A DNA stretch of 64,000 bases from Skeletonema tropicum (taxonomy: Eukaryota; Bacillariophyta; Thalassiosirophyceae; Thalassiosirales; Thalassiosiraceae): NCBI GenBank assembly GCA_037178625.1, contig JAWZXG010000026.1, forward strand, positions 1 to 64,000, given 5' to 3'. The translations under genes and the position numbers were made by a program. Positions 44,788 to 54,173 of the stretch are shown here, in pieces; position 1 is the stretch's first letter, and the number at the start of each line of letters is the position of its first letter. The notes beneath the pieces were generated by a model. That model was not told the DNA's origin. It saw only the letters and a program-made list of their open reading frames with translations, and did not search any database.

Positions 44788-47400
44788 CTAAGAGAGACTG
44801 TCAGCAAGCTTCTTTCCAAGCATCTTCTTCGCATCCATGATATGACGGAGGTTTTCCTTCCCTCGAAGAAGTGCAACACCAGTTGGATCCTTCATCCTAT
44901 TCCTATCCTTCACAAGAATGCTGTTCTTCAGAGGTTTGGCCCTACGCTCACAATCCATCGATCCGACAGTTCCCATAGACATTAGAGGCTTAGCAACCAA
45001 TCGATAGAAGTCAGATGATCCTGCATAACATTCAAACCACGTGATGCGACCAGAAATAGCACCAGTTGATTCCACATACTGTACCACATTTTTGATACTA
45101 AAAGACCTGTTGTTCTGTTGCAGCTGTTCCAAAGATGGAAGCGATGGAAGTGGAACGTCAAAAGAATGAAACCAGTCATTGTTTTGAGTATCAAAGTCCT
45201 CAAAATCCTTTTTAACTCTCCTCCGCATCTCATCAGAACCATCTTCACCCAAAGGCACATACCACTCGATCATCTTCCTTACGAGCGCAGCCTTGTTAGT
45301 CTGCAGGTAGAACAACTCCCTCCACACACGAGAGTTTGGGTCACAGAGGAAACACATCAAGTGATGCTCATCGAGTAAACCAACCTTCAGTCCGCTGGGA
45401 TCAACACCATCCATATTGAAACGTTCACGGATCATACCAGCAACTTCTGCTCTTGAGCCCTGACCAAGAAGTTCATCAAACTCGGGAGTGAGACACTTGT
45501 TAATATCATTGCGCAGCGCTTGAACCAAGAGGGGGTAAGCACTAAGTGGCATATCCTTGCGGGAACAAGCCAAATGTGCTTCCTTGAAAGGGAGCGTGAA
45601 GGCAATAACAACATCAAACATCTTCCAAATATTTTCCTTCTTGAAGTGCTCCATCAGCTCATCCAACTCAGCTTGCTTTGTTGCAGTGCGCTCACTACGA
45701 TACTTTTGATACTCCGCCTTGCCAGGAAGTACAAGAAGAAAGTCACGACACTTGCGAGCGCTCACAACAACGTCATGTAGAAGGTTCATCCGTGTCTCCA
45801 CGGGGCAGAAAACTTTGGAGTAAAACACGAGCTCATCCACTAGAGCTGCGCTGCGTCGGAAAGAATCAATGCGATCAATCTTCACGAAGTCCCTGACTTT
45901 CCTAGCATACTTTATGACAAGTTGCATAACTGAAGTCTTGGCTAGGTCTTTCATAAGCAAATCGATGCAATGAGCCGGATCGCGTGTAACTATGACCTTC
46001 ATCCCTGGATACTTTTCTTCAAGTTCCTTCCCAACTCGATCCGCAACATGCCTTGCAGCATTATCAACAGGAATGCTCACAATCTTCGCATTGTATTCTT
46101 TCATGACGTTTTCACAAACCCTCACAGCATCCTCTATTTCGGCTTCGGTAACATGCTTATCGCTTCCAAGATCTTTCCATTCGAGGAAGAGTGAGAAGTC
46201 ACTCTTCGCGACGGTGTATACGATCTAGGCAGAAGAGGATACAGCAGGGCAACATAAATAGTAGTGAGACAATTGAAAGCAATGAAGTTATTGTACAGAA
46301 CATAAATCACGTACCTTTTGTTTGCCCAAGACAGTGACTCCATCCATCGCAACATTTACATGTCCGGGAATTTTTGCCATAAATGATTTCAACTCCGATG
46401 TCGTTTGTTTATCAATTTTAATGACATACTTGTCATAGATTGTTTCAACATCACTTGGAATGAACTTCAAGATGGCAGGGTATCGTTGGTGTAGGCTTGC
46501 TTGCACCCAAGGATCCAATAGACGACTCAATGGCTCGCCACGAGCGACAATGGCTCGTACCTCGTGCATGAGTACAATGTCAGCAGATGCCTGGTTCATG
46601 CTCTTACCATACGTGTGCTCCATAGTAGTTTGTGCAGATGGTACACGCTTTGTTTTCTTGCGAGGGGGAACGGATGTGGAGGTGGATTTGGTGACATCAC
46701 TAACGTCCCCAGAGTTGGATAGTAGATCAATCACCGCAACGGGGCCATGATTACTACGCATGGCAGCAACAGTTTCACTTGGGTTGGATTGAAGTGCAAG
46801 ATACGTTGCTTGTTTCTTATTCGCTTGAGCCCCTCCTTCGATTTGTCTCCTTGTGTGAGGGCATGTCAACCCTTCACATTCGTGGAGAGAATGTTTTCTA
46901 GCTCTTGTTGCATTAAATGTCGCTAGCAACTTGTTGTACTTAGGACAGTGCTTGCATACAATACGTAACTTGCCATTGGGTTGGGGCGTGATTTCGTATT
47001 GGGAATAGAGCGTTGAGTCTCGTTGCTTTTTGGCATCCGGAGCTGCTGCAAAAGGCACAGCAGCAGGTGGTGCTGCGGGTGGATCGACTGCAGCGACGGC
47101 AGGTGGATCGACAGCAGCGACGGCAGCATCGGCAGTTGGGGCCGCAGCGGTGAGCTTGTGTTGGACACAGTGAAGACACATGAGAGCGGTATGGGAGTTG
47201 GCAAGTGTTTTTGCATGATCATTAAGATCCCCTGCAGGGTTTTTGTAGGATGGGTTGCCCACAATTTCCTCACAGTAGAGTTTACCGCAAAGGGCACCAT
47301 GAATTGGTCCTTCACACATCATGCACTGATGATCAGCCGGGTTGTTGAGGGGGGAGTTCTTCATGCCACAAAGGGCGTTGGCGGCGCATGTCAAAAGCAT
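44788..47400 (-). CDS. hAT-family transposase (2 exons, 840 aa)
   Basis: Exon 1 is 47400-46315 and exon 2 is 46224-44788, joined in phase 0 as LGKQK-IVYTVAKSD. Residues 1-80 form a Cys/His-rich module (C5, C11, H24, C26, C29, H34, C38, C75, C78). An Ala/Pro repeat linker follows (AAVAAVDPP twice). A BED-like finger has C149, C152, H170, C175. The catalytic region follows: D353 in NVAMDGVTV, D416 in IPVDNAARH, H447/C448 in RDPAHCIDLL. The C-terminal part (SMGTVGSMDCERRAKPLKN) matches the hAT dimerisation region, with the Glu of CERR a candidate catalytic acid. It is expected to cut and paste DNA in the nucleus at ends like TAGCGTAATGG. The start is the first ATG in frame inside the element. 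Confidence 0.85.
46225..46314 (-). other. Intron of the hAT transposase (90 bp)
   Basis: On the - strand it begins GTACGTGATT and ends CTTCTGCCTAG, with a T-rich stretch before the acceptor. Removal joins AAACAAAAG to ATCGTATAC in frame; read through, the frame stops after six codons. Confidence 0.85.
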
Positions 47401-49128
47401 TATTGTTGAAGATTATTGAATTGTTGTTGTTATTGCCAGGCAAACTATGACAGCGTGGTAGACGGCAGAGTGAACAAAAAGTTGATTTGTGCACATACCC
47501 GCACCCAAAATAAGAGCCATCCGCGCCCAAAATCATCTGGTACATGCCAATGCAGGAACACGCATGTAAGCTGAATTACTACGAAGGAATAAGTAATACT
47601 GCATTGTTAGTCGCCAGCATTTTGGTGAAGAGTTACTCTCCGCTGAGTTGACAAACTCATCATCTGGATGGTGCGTGGTGTTCTTTGGGGTTTGGTGGTT
47701 GGTGGAATGAAGGGTCTTAGGTTATTTTTGTGCTACGTGTTGGTTCAGTACCATCCGTTCGCGCCAGAATTTTTGTGAAATTTCATTGTTGGCCAAAATT
47801 GGTGCAACTTTCACCCTGTAAATTTCACGAAAGTTGCAGTAGTGAAATTTCACCCTTTTGAAATTCCATTACGCTAGTTTTCTGTTAAAGCTCTAGCTTC
47901 TCGACCGTCGAAACGGGTCCTCTGACTTGACCAAAAATAATGCCCGCGTGTCGAAATCCTCACTAGCTTTCCACGCGATGACAGGAGCCGCTCCATGGCA
48001 TCACCCTGGTCCAAAATCGAGATATTGCTTCATAACATCTTTTTTCTGTTTTACCTTTTGTCTCCATTTTAGAGAAACTTTGGGGCAGGCCCCCGAGGGA
48101 AGACTACGTAACGATCGATCATACGTAAGTTTTGATACTCATTACCCATAGATGAGCTACCATGAACTACTTTTCACCATGACTTCCGTCACTTCCGTCC
48201 CTTGACACCTACGCAGCATGATAATATGTACGAGAGTGCAAAACAGTACCATCAACAGCCATCATCTTCCACACCATGGAATAAGAGTGTGTGAGATTTC
48301 AGTGTCTAAGTCATTGTAACCGTTAACCAACCTCTTGGGTACAAACTTCAATTGTAATCAATTCAAATATTTAGGTATTAATATTAATGGGCATTATTTT
48401 GTAAGTATGTGAAATGAATCGTCTTTGCAATAACATGAAGTCACGATGAAGACTCAACACTCTATTGAGCTCTTCCCTCTTCTAAAACATATGCCTCTCT
48501 GGCTTTGTCGGAGCTAGATTCTCTTGACAGCATAACTTTTAATGGATGCACTACACAATCTCACCTACGTCTATAATACTTATTGTCTTTCTGGGGGTCA
48601 TTCCCTGTAATTGCACAGATGCTAACATAAGCACATAAAGTGACGAATTCATCAAGGATGCCTGTTGTTGATTGTTGAGTAAACCGACCTCCCTTCGCTG
48701 CAGCATCTCAATTCTAATTTCTGATATGCATCAAGTAGATAACTACCTACGATTGATTCTGTTGATGTTGCTATTGCCCTTATCCATTTCGGTGATGATG
48801 GTCGCATGATGGATGCGCTATCGGCACTGCTCTTGAGGTAGGCGTTGGTCTAGAGGGTGACAATCCACAGCAAGATCTTTTTTTACTCAACACACGACAC
48901 TGCTGCTGAAAAAAAAAAATTAACGGAAATCTTAAAGTACGTCATGGTTGGCCCTCCAGGGGCGAAATTATCTACAATTATCTAGAGCAATGTCACAAGT
49001 TACTACCCTTCGAGTGTAATTAAGCAAATAACCAACAGTTTTTCCATCACCCCGGAATTAGCAAAGAGGCAGTGATATGAAATTGCTGCTGAAAATATTC
49101 TCTACATCGCTCAATTCTTACAAATTAG

Positions 49129-49193
49129 ATGGACTTGATAGATCTAATCGATTCAGAAGAAGTATAAGAGACGATTTAACGTGTCAAGTCCAT
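49129..49193. other. Hairpin 1 (65 bp), conserved loop
   Basis: The stem ATGGACTTGA pairs with TCAAGTCCAT and the inner AATCG with CGATT; the middle of the stem is imperfect. The 21-base loop at 49151-49171 is closely related to that of hairpin 2, while the outer stem sequence is different. It is followed after about 10 bases by a CCACTTCC[..]GAGGTACTAGCG phrase that also follows hairpin 2. Confidence 0.6.
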
Positions 49194-49493
49194 GTAATTC
49201 ACCACTTCCTGAGGTACTAGCGCATGTTGAAGTGGCGATATGATATTTATTTCAGACATGACACATCTCCGTGTCGAAGGAGTTCTCGAAGCGGATCAGG
49301 GTAGCGGTACGTCTCTTTGGCCGCGGAGGTCCCATGTTGGAAATCATTCACCGGTGGGATGTGCTCTCGACACCGTCGATGAAGAAATTCACCTAGAAAG
49401 AGCGTCGGTATGTTGACCCTATTGATTTCCACAACACACGACACTGCCTCTGAAAATACTCTCTATCTCTAGCTCTCTCAATATTGCCTGTGT

Positions 49494-49562
49494 ACCCGGA
49501 ACAAACAGACTAAATCGATTCTAAAGACATATTAGAGACGATTTAGTGTGTTTGTTCCGGGT
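49494..49562. other. Hairpin 2 (69 bp), conserved loop
   Basis: The 24-bp stem (49494-49517 with 49539-49562) has a single mismatch and starts ACCCGGAACAAACA. The 21-base loop at 49518-49538 matches hairpin 1 at 16 or so positions. Upstream CTCTGAAAATACTCTCTA and downstream GAGGTACTAGCG also match hairpin 1 surroundings, so the two are tandem duplicates about 365 bp apart. Confidence 0.7.
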
Positions 49563-49799
49563 AGCCGACCACTCCCAGAGGTACTAGCGTGCGGCGAAGT
49601 ATCGCCATGGTGGCGATGGATTTCGTGGATTTTGCGTGATGAGTGGCTAACAAAAATGGTTTGGTGATGAGTTTAGGTAGGTAGTACTCGTAGGTAACAA
49701 ATAATCACATATAATTATGAGGGGAAATGGTAAAAGGCGAAGAGACCTTAAGAAGCCGCTGGACCAGGGTGGGCAAATAACCGACAACCATGATGAACG

Positions 49800-50130
49800 T
49801 TGCCGCTGCCGAAATAGAGCAAGTTAAACATCGACCTATCGACCAATCGGTGGCTGATCGTTACTATGGATTATTATGTAAGTGTTGAAGCCCTCGCCGC
49901 TGCCAAATCCATCGAGGAGAGGCAGAATGGCGACAGTTTATAACGGCGATGTTCGGCGCTCGCCGGTCGCCGAACAGGGGTTATTGAACACCTTAATGGC
50001 CGTTTCTTCTGCATCCAAGCACGATAACATGATCATAGTATTCCATAGTAACGTTCAGCCATCGATCGGCCGGTAGGTCGATGATTAAGTTGGTCTATTT
50101 CGGCATCGGCGTGATTACCGTAGCGGCCGC
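49800..50130. repeat. Inverted repeat with about 75-bp arms (MITE-like)
   Basis: GCCGAAATAGAGCAAGTTAA ... GTTACTATGGATTATTATG at about 49815-49880 is mirrored at about 50035-50107 with scattered mismatches. The spacer holds a GC-rich palindromic stretch (CGGCGATGTTCGGCGCTCGC). Related single-arm sequence occurs at 5385-5540, so this is a dispersed fold-back family. Confidence 0.6.
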
Positions 50131-50608
50131 CTTGTTATTTTTTTGACCTAATTTCCTAAGTGATATGATACGCCTTGTTATTTTTTTGTCGTCTCAGAGG
50201 ACCCGTTTTGACGGTCGAGACCTTAAGTAGTAGAGGTTAACTCGAAGTCTCAGCACCTACATACACTAAAGTACATAATCATAGATACCACCTACACAAA
50301 ATCACTTGTTAGTTTCGCCCCCTTCCATCATCCCAAACGATCCTCCCTGGTGCTGAGCAGAGTTAGCCGAGACCTGTAGTGTGCCCCTACTATCATATTG
50401 GAGCCAAGGGCGATACACCATGGCGTTATTTGTAGTGATATCGCTCTGTATCGACGGTTACAAATTGAAATGTCGGTTTTGAGGGTGAATAAGTACTGAT
50501 GTAAGGGTCGATACGTCAATACACGTTGCATATCGCTAGTCACGGACTAGACCATTCGAATCAGTGTTGAAAATATGTCTCTAGAGGGTCTATGCTTATG
50601 AGTCTATA

Positions 50609-51794
50609 TCCCTACGGTTTTTTGTGCGTATTTTTATCGCGGTAGGAAATGGCGGGAGGGACAGAACCCGCACATAGAAAGAGTAAGTAAGTACGTAATA
50701 CTAGCTAACTTACTCGTAGAATAGATACCACCAGAAGATCTTGACCATGCATGGTAGACCATGTTGTCCACTGCAATAGGAGCCTACGCACTACGCATAA
50801 TGCTTCTATCCAGAACTAATGATCTTCAACGTCAGCAGGTATCATGGGCTTGCTATTACTATAATTTCAAATGATACTTTGCCCTCTATGGCGTTGATAT
50901 TACCTCTACTTTAGTGTTAAACATGATGGAATGAAGATACATCTTTGCATTATATGCAATTAAGTGCTCTGGGCAATGAAGTGTATACATTTCACAGTGC
51001 CTTATTGTACTTAATACTATTGTGGATGATTCGATTGACGATCACGACATTTTATAATCAAATGGGCGTTGTTTCAGCGTAGTGAATAATTTTCACATTT
51101 ATCCCCCACAAGTAGATATCATTCAGCATTCACTCCACTGTCCATGATGAACGGCTACTTCCCACACAACACTTCCCAATCCCCCTCAGTTCGCACTATT
51201 TTCGCCACAATCCAATATTTAAACATGAAATAACACTACTTAATCTTCTCCGTGTTTGCAGAAATAATACGCGCTTTTTTGAGTTGCCCTTCTGAAGACG
51301 ACTTGTTGACTCATCTTAACAGCGATAGTTGTGTCCATTCCACAAGCCCAGAGCATCCATAATACTTTATTGTTCAATTTGGCTGCCCTCACTATCGTGT
51401 GCTGGCCATCTAAATCATTTCATTTGTCGATGATCGACGATTATTATTGTGGCCGGAAAATAATACCGAGCGGCGATTATCGAATTCAGCATGAATACAA
51501 GCCCAAACCGAAGGAATACTGACACCGAAACATCCCCATTGATATAAAGTATCATCGCGTGATGAAGGGGAGACGAGACGGACGTTTATGGTTGACGTAA
51601 CCATCACTACAACTGCTTGGCGACGGCTGAAAAAGATGATGGCCGGTGCCGTGTGATGAGGCCACACCACAACCCCACACACACTACCGCGGCCCAAACC
51701 AACGGTCAACATTGATCATATTGGTCCAGTTGATGATCCTGATGCAGGGGTTAGACGGTTGGAGGCGTCTATGGCATCCATTAGCGGCACATAG
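50609..51794. other. No gene identified
   Basis: AT-rich DNA to the right of the segmental duplication. Short frames (for example 51331-51522, 51410-51712) carry no recognisable motif and overlap each other on opposite strands. Confidence 0.4.
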
Positions 51795-51846
51795 CTAAGT
51801 GAGGTTTAAACCTCACTTAGATTCTAAATGCGGGTTAGAACCCGCA
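51795..51846. repeat. Two adjacent palindromes
   Basis: 51795-51820 is a perfect 26-bp palindrome centred on GGTTTAAACC. It is followed eight bases later by TGCGGGTT-AG-AACCCGCA (51829-51846), a perfect hairpin with a 2-base centre. Neither is associated with a coding region. Confidence 0.85.
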
Positions 51847-51865
51847 CAGAGGTGTAGGTAGGGAT

Positions 51866-52447
51866 ATAAGCCCCGTCAGACCAATCCCCGCGTCAAGCAA
51901 AAAAATTCTACGTATGTAGGACGATTCCTACAGTCGCTACTCCTACCCAATTCGGGCGGGAACATGCTTTTATCAATTTCACAACAGACAATGCTCACAA
52001 AATACTAACTGTACGCTGGCTATTTTGGCAGCGCTGATAGAGAGAGCATCATCGACAACAATAAGTAAACCAAGACTCTTTCTGACCCAAAATTTCATGT
52101 AGAATTCGGTTATCCCCTTGGCAGAGGTGAAAATTCAACGTGGGAGTCAGTATTTGACCCCACATTTCACACTAACAAATTAACTAGGGCCACATTTGAG
52201 GTACCTTTTCCTGGCCGAATTTTCTACCACCCAGTTCAACATAGGATCTTCATATGCATAGATGCAACTAGGCTTCATCAAACTGCCTTCTCCACCTCAA
52301 CATAGCCGAGTTAGGAAGAATATCACTTTCAGTAATTATTTTGATCATTTTGTTAGTAGTTTGCTAATATAGACGGATTTTTTTGTTAGCGCGCAAAGCA
52401 CGCAAAAATCGTTTTGCTTGACGCGGGGCCGATCGGACGGGGCTTAT
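51866..52447. mobile_element. MITE-like element, 582 bp, about 37-bp inverted ends
   Basis: ATAAGCCCCGTCAGACCAAT followed by CCCCGCGTCAAGCAAAA at 51866-51902 is mirrored, with a few changes, by TTTTGCTTGACGCGGGG...GACGGGGCTTAT ending at 52447. The interior is AT-rich and non-coding. No target-site duplication could be fixed, so the superfamily is unknown. Confidence 0.65.
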
Positions 52448-52797
52448 GGCTTTGTCAGCTCTACTGCTTCAATGTCCATGTGAGATTTTGTATACGAACC
52501 TGTCTTCTGAAAATTTCCGAGTGAGATTTTGCAAATACCGGTTTAATTATGGTTGAAAAACCACGACTAGCTAAATGCCACTGATTCTGAATCCACCACT
52601 CAAATGCAGTGTGGCAGAATCCGCACTTTTTGCAAAAAGATGCAATGAACTCAAAATTCAACTTATCGTGTAGTGAAATACTCTAAGCCCTTTCATCGTG
52701 AAATCACCATCACCCATCACCCATCACCGACACGCACACAAGAGCACACAAGCAAGATGATGATGACACTTCTGCGCCGTCGAGAGGCAACAAACAA

Positions 52798-53094
52798 GTG
52801 GGAAGTGCTGGACGAATGATAAAAGATTATCTCCTCTCTCAAGACTCTCCTACGGATCAAATTCTGAAGACAGCACTCTCGTGTAACCACCGTATTTACG
52901 CAAATAATGCACAGACATCACTTTTTGTGTGCTGGCACCACAACTCTCACGTCGACTGCTGCTACACCCTAGACGATTGGCATGCAACCGAACCAAAATA
53001 CACGGAGGACATGTGTGATGTTGCCGACAATATGGTACTTTTTGAAGCGCTGTCGATCTCGAATAAACACTCAACACGTGATGATGCTTTTTGA
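52798..53094 (+). CDS. Hypothetical protein, possible partial gene (about 98 aa)
   Basis: The frame is open from upstream of 52798 (which is a GTG, not an ATG; the first in-frame ATG is at 52816, MIKDYLLSQDSP) to the stop at 53094. The sequence is Cys/His/Asp-rich (VCWHHNSHVDCCYTLDDWHA) but not in a pattern I recognise. No second copy and no neighbouring gene support it. It could be an exon of a larger gene or chance. Confidence 0.25.
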   Translation: MGSAGRMIKDYLLSQDSPTDQILKTALSCNHRIYANNAQTSLFVCWHHNSHVDCCYTLDDWHATEPKYTEDMCDVADNMVLFEALSISNKHSTRDDAF

Positions 53095-53906
53095 CGTCGC
53101 TCGACATCAACCATATAAGATACGTTGGGTGAAGCTACCGTCTCTTCTCGCAGTATATTTACTCATATAATCGTTCATACTGATCTGCTCCGTCACAGGA
53201 TGGGTTTTTGTGGGCGTTGGTGGCTGCGTCGTTCGCGTATGCATATTGCTTTGTCGCTAATGAAAGAGGGCACATCTCCGTCCAAAATCGTCCACACACA
53301 ACAATCAGCTTGTACTATGAAAAACATCGGCAATGGCATATAGAGAAAACTCTATTTCAGCCGGCTTGAGGCTCTGTGTCAGCAGAGAAGGTTGCGTAGT
53401 GTAATATGAATGTATACATTGCAAGCATTTCTGATGCACAAGTTTATAAAAGAAGGTGCAAGCAGATGAGGAATTAAGTGGCCATGAAAGCCTCAATCCT
53501 GAACCAGAGAGTGCAAGCAGGTGTAGGAAGAGTAGAAATAGTTAATGCATTAGATTATTATTGCTGTTCTTGGCAGTACTTGCTCATTGTCATCACTCAT
53601 GTTCTCTAGAGGCACGTGAGAACGGCGGCAGCAGGATCTTCTAGCGTATTCAGTCTGCGTAGGAACTAGTATTTTCGAGTTGAATATTCAACTCAAAAAA
53701 TTCAACTCAAAACTCAACTCGTCGCATGGGCAAAAAGCTCGAAATTAGTGCGTGAAAAGGTGCTTTTTGGACCTTCTTGCAAACATTTTGGACGAAATTC
53801 AATTCGTCTACAGGGAGGGCTACGTGGGATCCCACTACGGTCGAGATGTGCAACTCGAGTTGAATTTCGGGATGAATCCAAGAGTTTTCATTGGGTTGCA
53901 TACATA
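53095..53906. other. No gene identified; small palindromes
   Basis: No convincing gene. GAGTTGAATATTCAACTC at about 53676-53693 is a perfect palindrome, followed by repeats of CAACTC and, near 53850, CAACTCGAGTTGAATTTCGG, which together resemble a fold-back repeat. Confidence 0.4.
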
Positions 53907-54173
53907 TACTCCCTCTGTCCCAAAAAAAATGAGCTATTTGAAGTTAATCGTAGTCCCACAAAAAACTACTCCCTCTGTCCCAAAAAAAATGAGCTATTTG
54001 AAGTTAATCGTAGTCCCACAAAAAACTAGCTATTTGACGTACTTATTCCTACGTAAGGTCCTACACAAGTGTCCGAGAGGCCTCTTCATTTTCACAATAG
54101 GGTTAGATATAAGGATATTTTAACGCCTTTTGTCACAATATGATTACAAATACTTGCTTAACAACCTCCAACC

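Larger units (their letters stand above)
44639..47876 (-). mobile_element. Apparently intact autonomous hAT transposon, 3238 bp
   Basis: TAGCGTAATGGAATTTCA at 44639-44656 is matched exactly in reverse complement at 47859-47876. GTTTTCTG is duplicated on both sides (44631-44638, 47877-47884). GAAATTTCA motifs recur subterminally at both ends, as expected for transposase binding sites. The element encodes one two-exon transposase with no visible lesion. Perfect ends, perfect target duplication and an open frame indicate recent insertion. Confidence 0.95.
47899..50220. mobile_element. Inverted-repeat-bounded block inside the outer element (27-bp ends)
   Basis: TCTCGACCGTCGAAACGGGT plus CCTCTGA at 47899-47925 is mirrored at 50194-50220 with one mismatch. 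Between them lie about 2.3 kb with no convincing gene, two paralogous hairpins and another inverted-repeat block. It may be a third transposon nested in the outer element or long subterminal repeats of the outer element. No target duplication is visible at its edges. Confidence 0.5.
44478..50383. mobile_element. hAT-type element (5.9 kb including a nested hAT), 16-bp inverted ends, 8-bp target duplication
   Basis: CACACTACAGGTCTCG at 44478-44493 is mirrored by CGAGACCTGTAGTGTG at 50368-50383. CCCCTACT is duplicated on both sides (44470-44477, 50384-50391), and copy 1 of the segmental duplication has the empty site with a single CCCCTACT (near 14810). An 8-bp duplication plus short inverted ends is the hAT hallmark. 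Without the nested 3.2-kb element and its 8-bp duplication, about 2.66 kb remains. That residue has no transposase frame, so the element was non-autonomous. It also contains the inverted-repeat blocks at 47899-50220 and 49800-50130 and two hairpins. Confidence 0.92.
37806..50608 (+). repeat. Segmental duplication, copy 2 (partner 8430-15031), with insertions
   Basis: Same order as copy 1: upstream region, oxygenase-like gene, acidic-tail gene fragment and non-coding 3' part. It is enlarged by the Stowaway-like element at 37826-38156, about 190 bp of different sequence near 38270-38450, and the 5.9-kb nested insertion 44478-50383. Outside these the two copies differ by scattered substitutions and short indels. 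Confidence 0.9.

Noticed and set aside
49129..49562. Hairpins as tRNAs
   Set aside because: Simple stem-loops without cloverleaf, anticodon arm or a TTCGANNC box.
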